64,000 nt of DNA from Sinonovacula constricta (Eukaryota > Mollusca > Bivalvia > Cardiida > Solecurtidae), in the NCBI GenBank assembly GCA_007844125.1, contig CM017556.1, positions 85,282,864-85,346,863 on the forward strand, given 5' to 3'. This document shows, piece by piece, positions 1 to 10,600 of the stretch. Position 1 is the stretch's first letter. Each line of letters begins with the position of its first letter. The notes beneath the pieces were generated by a model. The model made no database searches, had not been told where the DNA came from, and was given only the letters and a program-made list of their open reading frames with translations. Made by a program: the position numbers and the translations under genes.

Positions 1-158
1 TTTGTTGTTGATTACATTGTTGTGGTAAGAAAATAAATTTAGCTCACCGGTAATAGAGATATCCAAGATAACTTGTACATGATGATTGAACACATACATA
101 ACTGTGTTTGCTAGTATGGCATTGCCACTCATGTAAAGTATTTTATTTTCTGTAATAG

Positions 159-260
159 TTTGAAACAGCCAGATGCAAGTGAACAAAAAAAGAATCGGAG
201 ATGCAGACGGATGTCAATAAGGAGGTCAGTGAAGAGCAACGCATGGATGACAGACAAAAG
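159..260 (+). CDS. candidate plus-strand exon, basic protein
   Basis: Between 'ctgtaatag' and 'AAAAG|gtactg' lies an open frame (phase 2-2) encoding KQPDASEQKKNRRCRRMSIR and RSVKSNAWMTDK. It is strongly Lys/Arg-rich. It joins in phase to the exon at 1675. I do not recognise the protein. Small size and low complexity make chance possible. Confidence 0.35.
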
Positions 261-446
261 GTACTGAGATAACTATGTAACATTTTGACCATTTGTACCA
301 GTTCTTGTATTAATGCATTTGCTACCTTTTAGCACTACCATGTTTATTATTAATTGCATGGCGCAGCTGTTGGTACATGAAGATGTCAATCTTTGGAAAT
401 CATATGTTGTTTTGATTTTGTTTGATTTTTTGTTACATCGCACGGA

Positions 447-601
447 CACATTTATGGCCATATTGGCGACGTCCAGCTAATTATTGGTGGAGGAAAACCT
501 CCCTACATAGAAGTTCTCACCCCAACTAGGACTCGAACCCACGCGGTGAGGGGCTGAGGAGCTTCAAGTCAGCGATTCTAACCACTCAGCCATGGGCGCC
601 A
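447..601 (-). mobile_element. tRNA-derived SINE, family A
   Basis: On the minus strand it begins with a tRNA-like head: A box TGGCTGAGTGG and B box GGTTCGAGTCC, as in tRNA-Ser/Leu, followed by the family tail containing 'ccaataattagctggacgtcgccaatatggccata'-like sequence (seen inverted on the plus strand). Other copies occur at 23545, 46530, 49665, 52205 and 62700. Confidence 0.75.
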
Positions 602-744
602 CTGTTTTGATTGCAATATTATAATATTAAAATTAGTTGGTATATTTTAAATTTAAATTTCCTTTGTTCTCTGTATTCACTTACATTAATAAAAAAATAA
701 TCTTGCTGTAATAATCATACATTTTGAATTTACTGGCTTTTTAT

Positions 745-1215
745 TTATCTGTGTGTTTATGGTTGGCCTGGTGTCAGGATAATATGACTGGATGTGGTAT
801 CATGTTATTTGTTCATGGCATGCTATACACAGTGAAGGCAGCACTATATCTGCTTCAAGTGAACACCGTCTCCAGATAACTGAAATACCAGTACTACTGT
901 TGGTGGCTCAATAAACCTAATAAACAATCAAACCACCAACAATTTATTAGAAGATAGTGTTCAATTGAAGCCAATATAAAGCTGTTTTTACTGATTTTAG
1001 CATGCCATGAACACCTGGCATGATACACCCAGTCACATTATCCTGACACCTGACTGACTAGTCATAGAACTAGCTGTATATTTGCTTGAGTATTAGCAAG
1101 AGAGCAATAACACTACCATTTAACATGACTTTGGTATGTTGCAGCCCAGACTGAACCCAATGCCTCTAGTACCAGGAGCCAACACTCTACGGATTGCACT
1201 ACCAGGTCTGGTGTT
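745..1215. mobile_element. SINE family B, two copies in opposite orientation
   Basis: The stretch 745-905 ('ggcatgctatacacagtgaa', 'gaacaccgtctccagataac') is the reverse complement of the block at 57035-57130, while 990-1215 matches 57090-57306 in direct orientation, including the decayed tRNA-like end 'ctaccaggtctgg'. The result is an imperfect inverted pair around about 950. Confidence 0.65.
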
Positions 1216-1674
1216 TTACTTTTACCCCTTTGTGCATATTAATGCTTATAAAATAACCAAGAAAGTATTTTGTTAAGCTTTACTTTTTAGTTAGTTCAGC
1301 ATTTCTCAGCTGAGATTTTAAACATATAAAATATGGGGGTGCTTTTGCCTATAGCTCCTGTTATTTGTTGCTGTTTTCAAATTGCTGTTTTAAAGAATAG
1401 GCAAGTTTGCATCATGACCAAAGCTGTAAAAGTTTGTGTCAGCATCTAATTAGGTTTTTTGTTTGTTTCCTTGTTTTTTGTAAAATTTCCAATCTATTTC
1501 TTTCAATCTTTGAACACTTACTCTGCATCAAACTTTGACTGAAGGTGCCTGTGTGGTACAAATAACACAAGACCCTTACATACTAAATAAATCTTTCATT
1601 GCTAAATAAAAAATCAGGTAATGAAAAAAAAAAAATTAAATAATGCAGAATGTTGGATTTTTTTTCTTTTTCAG

Positions 1675-1708
1675 ACGTAATTGGAGAAAAAATACATTTG
1701 CTGTGCAG
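1675..1708 (+). CDS. candidate plus-strand exon following 159-260
   Basis: A 34-nt segment with an excellent acceptor (long T tract then 'ttcag') and donor (GCAG|gtaaga). Joined to the 159-260 exon it reads R-RNWRKNTFAVQ. Reading through the donor gives VRGRMQDSLKLN and a TAG at 1750-1752, with AATAAA near 1854, so it could instead be a terminal exon. Function unknown. Confidence 0.35.
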
Positions 1709-2224
1709 GTAAGAGGAAGGATGCAAGATTCCCTCAAGCTGAACTAGAGTTGTCATCTGAGAAATCAACAAGAACTGACTATAAACTGTTTTTGAACACA
1801 ATACCTGTGGTACTATTTCTTGAGTGCATTGTATGTATTTTATTCTTAATGATAAATAAATTGATACTTAAGTTTGATTTAATCATTTAAAATCCTATTT
1901 GCTTGACCCCCGAAAATGGCTTGTCATGCTTTCTCATATTAATAAGTGCTTAGCGAGCTATGGGTTAAGAATATAAATTAATTGATAAGCATCTTTTAGT
2001 TGTTTCCTTTAATAAATGACCACTTCTTTGTGTTCTTTGCCATTGTCTTTAATTACAGTGGAATATATTTAGTATCTTTCTGTTGTGTTATTTTCCCTGT
2101 AAATTTTTTGTTGCATCGGATTTTTAAGTGAAAACCACAAATGTTATCTAGTGATTTTATTTATGTCAATCTAGCCACAACCTTAGCCACTCAACGGATT
2201 TGATCAAGCAAAGAAAAAAAAAAC

Positions 2225-2760
2225 AACCCACAAGCTTGGGATGATAGCGCAAGCTTGCAAGCGTGCCAAACCGCACGCATGGGATAAGTGAGCAAGCGAG
2301 TCAAACCGCTCGCTTGGCATGATTGCGCAAGCTTGCAAGCGAGCAATCAAGCTCGTAAAGGTTCCTATCGCAACCTTGCAAGCTTGCCAAGCGTGCAAGC
2401 GAGCTTCTAAGCGAGCCAAATCGCTCGCTTGGCATGATTGCGCAAGCTTGCAAGCGAGCAATTAAGATCGTAATGGTTCCTATCGCAACCTTGCAAGCTT
2501 GCCAAGCGTGCAAGCGAGCTTTTAAGCGAGCCAAACCGCTCGCTTGGCATGATTGCGCAAGCTTGCAAGCGAGCAGTCAAGCGAGCAATCAAGATCGTAA
2601 TGGTTCCTATCGCAACCTTGCAAGCTTAATTTTAAGATTGCGGCTTTCTTATCGCAATCTTACCGCAAGCTTAAATAAGATTGCAACACGCTTGGTTGCA
2701 ATCTTACCGCAATCTTGTCGCAAACTTGTCGCAAGCTTATTTAAGCTTGCGGTTTTGGTG
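2225..2760. repeat. 115-bp palindrome-rich tandem repeat
   Basis: The block 'ggcatgattgcgcaagcttg' recurs at 2316, 2431 and 2546, a 115-bp period, with partial units on both sides. The unit is far more GC-rich than its surroundings and full of the palindrome gcaagcttgc. Units after 2620 decay into 'gcaatcttaccgcaagctta'. All ORFs across it are period artefacts. Confidence 0.9.
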
Positions 2761-2984
2761 TGGGAATCAGGTTAAAATCAAAATATGTGAATAGAAATAT
2801 ACAAATCTATCAGGTTTAAATAATGTGAATTATAACTAAAACAGGTTTACATATCAAATTAAAATGTTAGCATACTGTATTGTCTGAAAACTTCTAATTA
2901 AAATAAAAAATATACCCTCTAGATGTGGAATCAATGTGTTTCAAATTTTACAATCTTTGACCATTCCCAGTCTTTGTTACCCAT

Positions 2985-4560
2985 AGGGTATGCAAATGCA
3001 TTTTATTTAAGTACAAGGGTATGCAAAAAAGCATTTTATTAAAGTACAAGGGTATGCAAAAAGCATTATGTTTAAGTACAGAGGTATGCAAAAAGCATTA
3101 TGTTTAAGTACAGAGGTATGCAAAAAGCATTATGTTTAAGTATAGGGGTATGCAAAAAGCATTATGTTTAAGTATAGGGGTATGCAAAAAGCATTATGTT
3201 TAAGTACAGAGGTATGCAAAAAGCATTATGTTTAAGTATAGGGGTATGCAAAAAGCATTATGTTTAAGTACAGAGGTATGCAAAAAGCATTATGTTTAAG
3301 TATAGGGGTATGCAAAAAGCATTTTGTTTAAGTACAGAGGAATGCAAAAAGCATTATGTTTAAGTATAGGGGTATGCAAAAAGCATTATGTTTAAGTATA
3401 GGGGCATGCAAAAAGCATTATGTTTAAGTATAGGGGTATGCAAAAAGCATTATGTTTAAGTATAGGGGTATGCAAAAAGCATTATGTTTAAGTATAGGGG
3501 TATGCAAAAAGCATTATGTTTAAGTACAGAGGTATGCAAAAAGCATTATGTTTAAGTATAGGGGTATGCAAAAAAGCATTTTGTTTAAGTATATGGGTAT
3601 GCAAAAAAGCATTTTGTTTAAGTACAGAGGTATGCAAAAAGCATTATGTTAAAGTATAGGGGTATGCAAAAAGCATTTTGTTTAAGTACAGAGGTATGCA
3701 AAAAGCATTATGTTAAAGTATAGGGGTATGCAAAAAAGCATTTTGTTTAAGTACAGAGGTATGCAAAAAGCATTATGTTTAAGTACAGAGGTATGCAAAA
3801 AGCATTATGTTTAAGTACAGGGGTATGCAAAAAGCATTGTTTGTTTAAGTACAGAGGTATGCAAAAAGCATTATGTTTAAGTACAGAGGTATGCAAAAAG
3901 CATTTTGTTTAAGTACAGAGGTATGCAAAAAGCATTATGTTTAAGTACAGAGGTATGCAAAAAGCATTTTGTTTAAGTACAGGGGTATGCAAAAAGAATT
4001 GTTTGTTTAAGTACAGAGGTATGCAAAAAGCATTATGTTTAAGTACAGTGGTATGCAAAAAGCATTATGTTTAAGTATAGGGGTATGCAAAAAGCATTAT
4101 GTTTAAGTACAGGGGTATGCAAAAAGCATTATGTTTAAGTACAGAGGTATGCAAAAAGCATTATGTTTAAGTATAGGGGTATGCAAAAAGCATTATGTTG
4201 AAGTGCAGGGGTATGCAAAAAGCTTTTTTGTTTAAGTACAGAGGTATGCATAAAGAATTTTTTGTTTAAGTACAGAGGTATGCAAAAAGCATTATGTTTA
4301 AGTACAGAGGTATGCAAAAACATTTTGTTAAAAAGAGGGGTAAGCAAAGAGTCTTTTGATGAAGTAAAAAATGGTGCAAACAGAATTTCACAAGATGACA
4401 AAATTTTAACAAGAGGGGTATGCATAAAGTATATTGTTCAAGGAAAGTGGTGTGCAAAAAGGACATTGTTCCAGAAGAGATATGTGCAAAAAGCTTGTTT
4501 TTCAAGTACTGGGTTAAGTAGAAAGCATTTTGTTTAAGAGTGTAGACAAAAAGCATTTAG
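2985..4560. repeat. 32-bp minisatellite, about 42 copies plus decayed units
   Basis: The unit 'gtatgcaaaaagcattatgt' + 'ttaagtacagag' repeats every 32 bp to about 4330, with interspersed 33-34-bp variants; recognisable but decayed units continue to about 4580, ending within a few bases of the receptor splice donor at 4585. Confidence 0.95.
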
Positions 4561-4585
4561 TTCAAGTCAAGGGGTATAAGCTCAC

Positions 4586-4667
4586 CTCATACTGCTCTGA
4601 GAATTTAAGGTTGGTGTCCTTGTGTAAGAGCTCCAGCTGTTTGGAAAAATCTGACAGTAGGATCGGC
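4586..4667 (-). CDS. RPTP exon: start of phosphatase region
   Basis: An 82-nt exon, 'ccttctag' acceptor and 'TATGAG|gtgagc' donor, phase 2 to phase 0. It encodes PILLSDFSKQLELLHKDTNL then KFSEQYE. This is the N-terminal helix found in front of RPTP catalytic domains (family pattern: PI.. DF...L...D...FS.EYE). The following exons with the KNRYxN, WPD, HCSAGxGR and Q-loop motifs were not found between 1 and 4585, so the next intron is longer than 4.5 kb. Confidence 0.88.
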
Positions 4668-7600
4668 CTAGAAGGAACAGAAAGTAACATATTTACAGCA
4701 TCAGTTTTATCAAATGTCAAATTGTAAACCTACCTAGTCACAGTGGGTCTTCATTCACAAAACTAAAACTATTCTATTTGATGAAATTCGTTTTACCTGG
4801 TCAATTGCTTATATGTAACTATCTAAATTGTTTGCAACAACAATGTATGTGTCTTTTCATCTAAGTTCATGCACAGACCTAAAACTGTCTGTAGAGTTCT
4901 TTAGATATAGGTTTAACCTAAGTACTTGTTTCCAAAAACTTGTTTTTAATATTTTATCTAAACATAAATGAATCCAGTGTTCAATTAAATTGATCACTTA
5001 TGTACTTGAGCAAAAAGTTTGTATCATCAAACCAAAAACTTAAATAAAGTAATATTTAAGAAAAAGAAGCGATTTTAAATAATGCCCAAGAACTATTATG
5101 CAGCTATTATAAGTTTGAAAGGAAATCTTGGTGTCCAAAACAAAGTATTATTGAAAAGTTACACGAGTTCCCTCGTATGTAAAGGGACTTTACTCTATCA
5201 AAAAAAACTACATTCTTACCTCCCTTGTGGGTAAGTATTTGGTTTATAGTTACTGCAGGAAACTTAAGATTTTTGCTTTTTAAACTTTTAAAAAACACTT
5301 AAGACTGAAGCATATGCACAACATGGAATACTATTGATTGAGATAACATGTTTTTGAATGCAATGCTAATTCAAGTGACAATTAGGTATATTTACAAAGC
5401 TGTAGTACCCAATCAATGTTACATGGAACAAAAAAAGGGGCACTGGACATATTTAAGCAAGCCCTTGGTCAAGATGAAACTTAGAAAACTGTCAAAAAAT
5501 CAATGGAGGGAATAAGTGATATGAAATTGCAAGCCCTTTGTCAACATGTAGCTTAGAAAAGAAACTGTCAAAATATCAGTGGAGGAAATAAGTGATGTGA
5601 AATTGCAAGCCCTTTGTCAACATGTAGCTTAGAAAAGAAACTGTCAAAATATCAATGGAGGAAATAAGTGATGTGAAATTGCAAGCCCTTTGTCAACATG
5701 TAGCTTAGAAAAGAAACTATGTGAAATTGCAAGATGTTAATTGATTCTTTATCTGTTCTAATTGTCTAGTTTCAACAAAATTTAAACTAAACTTGGGTTG
5801 TAGAGAATATTGTAAAATAAACAAGTACATTTTTAGCACCAAGTGAGCATAATTAACGGGGTAAGTTAATAAAAATATAAATAAATTGTTCTCAATGTGT
5901 TGATTGGTCATTGTGTTACAATTTATTTTTTAATTGTTTAAATTGATGTTTGATTACAAATCGCAAAAGTAAGCAACAATAGAGAAACAGAATTTTATCA
6001 TTTAGTTTTAACTAAGCGCTCTGGCTGATTAAAGCATAGAAGAAAATTTCTCTTTTTTTCACTTAAAAGAGAGCCTAATGCCAATATACCACTGGCAAGC
6101 ACAGGATTTGACCCTATTCACAGCAGCTTGAAATATTTTATGGTATAGAATTAAAACTAAAAACTTATTCTTCAATAAACTTTAGGTTCTGTAGGCATGA
6201 AAAAGGAAAAAAAGGGAAAAAAGTTTAAAAAAGCTTGGTTTCTGTAGGTTTTGAACATGGGACCTTTTAGTTAGCAGACAGAAGAATGTCATATTTTAAA
6301 GGCCTTGTATGATATATCATATATGCCATTGTATGCTATAAAGTAAGTGAAGGGTTCTTATTTGTTCCACTTGATATGATTCAGGATGTTAACCTAATGT
6401 TTTGTGGGAAAACCTAAACATGCAGGGTTGTCATTAGGAGGCGGCTGGCGGTCGATTTGACCGCCTCGAATGAAAAACGGGCCGCCTCAAATTTGAAAAA
6501 AAAAATGAAAATCGGTCAAGAGCATGCCTCTGGACACCCCTAGCAGCGCTTAGCGCCTTCGGTGCTCACATAGCCTAGCCTTCTCAAAAGTTAATTGAGC
6601 CTGCTCAAAATATTTCTAGTGACAACCCTGACATGGCATTTCTAAGCCATGACAACTTAATAATAAATAAGACATAAAATATAAGTGGATGCACTTTCAT
6701 TGTGCAAACATTTTAAATATTAAGTAGATTAACTTTCAACGTGTAAACACTTTTCAATGTTACTATTGTGCAAAAAAATGTATCATTGTGATGTCTGCTG
6801 CTAAGACTTTTCCCCTCGGTAAGAAAATTAATTTGAAATTGACTTAAAATGTACAACAACACAGAATGGATAAGACACTTATTATAAAACAAAAAAATGA
6901 AGAGAAAAAACCTGTTGAATGCATGGCACTCTTCCAGAATGTTTAAGATGAGAACAATAGTGATCTTAGACAAAAGATTTAGTGGAATACAAGGGAACAT
7001 ACAGGGTTTACCTGTTGCTGCATACACAACAAGATTACAATTATAACATCTTTAAAACATTCATATTGCTTGGAAGTCTTTCATACATTGCACAGGAGCA
7101 TAAATATGTTGGATACATGGTATAAGTGAGTAAGATCTAACATTATATTATTTTTACTCTGAATTATGATATATAACAAATTAAGTATTATGTTTATTAT
7201 AATTTACATGCACATCTAAAAAATGTTATACAAACATGCTTAAAACATTCTACATTAGTTCTTTAAAAAAGTCAACAGTCCCTTTTCCACATATTGTTCA
7301 GAACACTATTCAGAGAGTAATCAGTGAAACCTGTTGTCTTTCTATAAACTTTGAGTAAAGACTCAATGATCATTTATTAGTACATTTTTTTTAATAATTT
7401 TATTGAAAAATTAAACAATCTATGCAACACATGAGCTGAAAGTGCTAAAGTATTATTTTCAACTAAAAATATGCCAATGAAAACAACAACTTAGAATTAT
7501 TTTGAAGGTCACAAGATTTAAACCAAACTATTAATTTCATGTTTAGATTATGGACTTAAATATATTTGTAAAGATAAATTCCAAAATGTATTTATAAAAA

Positions 7601-10600
7601 AGGACATATTTTAAATGTAGGTCTAATTGCTTAAGATATTGATAAAAAGAAAACAAAAAATAGTTGTGTAAAAAAATAATAATTGGGTAGTCAATTTAAC
7701 ACACATTAATGATAACATGCCTCCCTGGATCTGCAATTCGTCTCTCTTGGAGCCTATGTTTCCTTCTGTGGGACAAAGGGAAGATTACGTGTATGTTAAC
7801 TACTGCATGCACATCATAGCTTTAAAAATTGTAACCAAGCAACATTAACAAGTACAAAACCCAAATGTTCCTTCAATACATTTACCTATTTTGTATTTTA
7901 TCAAACAATACTTTACACTAAGTCTGTTCCAAAAAGGTTATGGTAGCTGTATATATCCTAGCCCAAAACACACCAATCAGGCAAAACACACCAGGCTACT
8001 TGCAGAAACAAATAAAGCACAAATTTAAAAAAAATGTAACACGAATCTTAAGAACAAAATTACATTTTTCTTGCACAAGGCAACTCATTTTCTGTTGCAA
8101 GCAAACTAAGCAAGTGAAGCCATTTTAATACTATTGTTATTAAAGATTGGCAAGTTGTGACTGAAATAAAAATCCAACCTCCACTTTTTTTATAAAGTTC
8201 TCTGGCTGTGTTTAAAAATGTTCTTTTTTTCAATTCAGCTTGATGATTACTCATATAAAGAGACCTGGTCAATGGTAAAATTAGTTGTTAAAAATATTTG
8301 CTCAAAAAGCAAATTTTTTTTAAAACATAATAAATTATAAATATCACAGCTAGGCATACATCAGAATTTAAGTTAGGCAGTGCCGAAAGATGTCATGTGT
8401 GTGCCGATAGCGTCTTGAGCTTGGCCAACTTTCACGTGTGGGAGGCAGGGCCTGGCCATCAAGGCAAATCCAGCAAAAAGAGGATATCTGGGCTGTGACA
8501 GCACAGATAGGGTTGAGATTTTACAATCAATCAGACCCGCCCACTTAAAGTTCTACAGGTGTGAGAACAAAAGTAGTGGACTTAGTGGAGCCGGGTTTAT
8601 GTTAAATAAAAAATGGGCCAATAAAGTCTTTGATGTCTGGTGCATCTCAGACAGGATCAACCTTCCCATGCTTGTCATTGGCACGGTAGTTTTCTCCTTT
8701 GTCTCAGTATATGCACCACAAGATAGCCTATAAGAAGCCAGAAAACAGTACTTTTACGAAAGTATCTGCTACTGATAATTTATTGAATTCTGTGAATGCA
8801 GTGGAAGATGTGTGGTCGAAACTAAACTAGGAGCAGCCTATAAGGTGTGTGGACTCTCCAAAAAACACTTATGGAAGCATGAAACGTTGGTGGTATGGTA
8901 GGGCTGATGATGCTGTCAAGACAAAGCAGGGTCGCTTGAAAACCTACAAGACCTTGGTTATAGCTGGCAAGAACAATGAAATAAATGTGGGCAGAACCAC
9001 AAACAATAAGACTTATTGTGTGGCTTAGGGTACTGCCTGGCTGTCCAAACTGAGACGTACACATTGTGTAAACATATCACCAGACGATGCAAGTATCTTT
9101 AAATTTGCCAAACTGATGGACAGTTGATTTATATCAAATGCACTTGTTAATTTGGGCTTGCCATTTGCCATCATGATAAAAACCAAACATGTAAAAAATA
9201 CAGAATTGATTTGCATTTGAGAAAAAGTCCACACAACATTCATATTTTTTTCAAAACATAAATAAAGAAATTTTACATCGTTAAAATAAAATTATTTTAT
9301 GAAAAATTTATAAAAATACCTCTCGACAGGGTAGATAAATAAAACATTTATGTAAAAAGTGGATTGGAAACTTAATAAACTTATATAACTATTGTGATGG
9401 AATAGCTCTGCTACAAGGAAACAGTTGCTTAATCAATAGAGAAGTTTGATGATAGTTTACATAGTGCAGGATTATTAAACTCCCATCTCCTGCAGCACTT
9501 TGATGCATGCAAGGGTGAATGGTAGAGTCAGCTCATAGTTACCTTTTCTTGACACAAGGGGGAGCACTCTCTCTATACAAAACAGACATACAGGTAACAC
9601 AATAAGGTTAGTACAAGCATTTGTTAAAAAGATTGTTAGAAGTTATACAGTATTATGTAGATCATTTAACATGCAATTAAGCACAGTTTGTAGTGAAACA
9701 TTAACTAGAAAAAAAAATAATTTTCTTACAGCACCTTCTTAGAATATCATTTTAAGCACATTTACAAAAACATCAGTTTTCTAATGTTGGTAAATGGATA
9801 TATTAATTTTTATGCATTACTTATTTCATGAAAAAGAAATTATATAAATCTTAAATTGTTTTGGCAAAAATAAGTTTGGGGATAAATTACTACAAGTACC
9901 AACAATAGTATCCATATAATCATACTGTGCACATTTTATGAACAACCATTGATAATCATAATCAGAAATGTTTACAAGTCTTTTTGCATTATTTTGCTCA
10001 AGAAAAGTTGGCAGTTCTCATACTTCTTCATCTACTTGCCCCCAAAATCTAGGTTTATTTGACAGACAGACCATTTTTTTTTGTCACAAGGAAACATAGT
10101 GAGAGGTGGTTAAGTATTCTTCTTTAAATCTTCTTTATGTCAGTGCATTTTATGGCAAAGACTCCATTCCCATGTTAAAACACAAGTTTCCTTAAACAAT
10201 GATGAATAATATCTTTTTTCTGGATTATCCATTTTGTTGAGAAATATCAATGAACACACATAAGACATATGAAGACATATTTTCTTACTTAGAATATTTC
10301 AACAACTTAATGAAAACTAAGTAAAAGAGTGGAACTATTAAAAGTAAGAATATATGTTCTGCATTAATAGAAAATTCTCAAAAAAAATAAATGGAAAATC
10401 AGTCAAAACAGGGTCGGGTGCTGACAGGTGTCTAAGAAAAAATATGAATGCTGTATTTGTACTTAAAATTGAATCTATGTTGTTAAAGAGGACAAAAAGC
10501 AATATCATACACATATTTTCAGCCACAAAACAAACTTTAAGCAAAAAAATAAAAACATTTATTTGCCATTCAAATCTTAAAAGATCATCCATAGTGGTGC

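Noticed and set aside
447..601. A functional tRNA-Ser/Leu gene on the minus strand
   Set aside because: The A and B boxes are tRNA-like but the sequence lacks a full cloverleaf and is followed by a tail shared with other dispersed copies, so it is a SINE.
7696..7765. Interpretation of the 7.7-kb exon as the true C-terminus of a short-tailed receptor
   Set aside because: A GC donor joins it in frame to an exon that is clearly the start of an RPTP phosphatase region, so the stop is better read as an intron-retention product.
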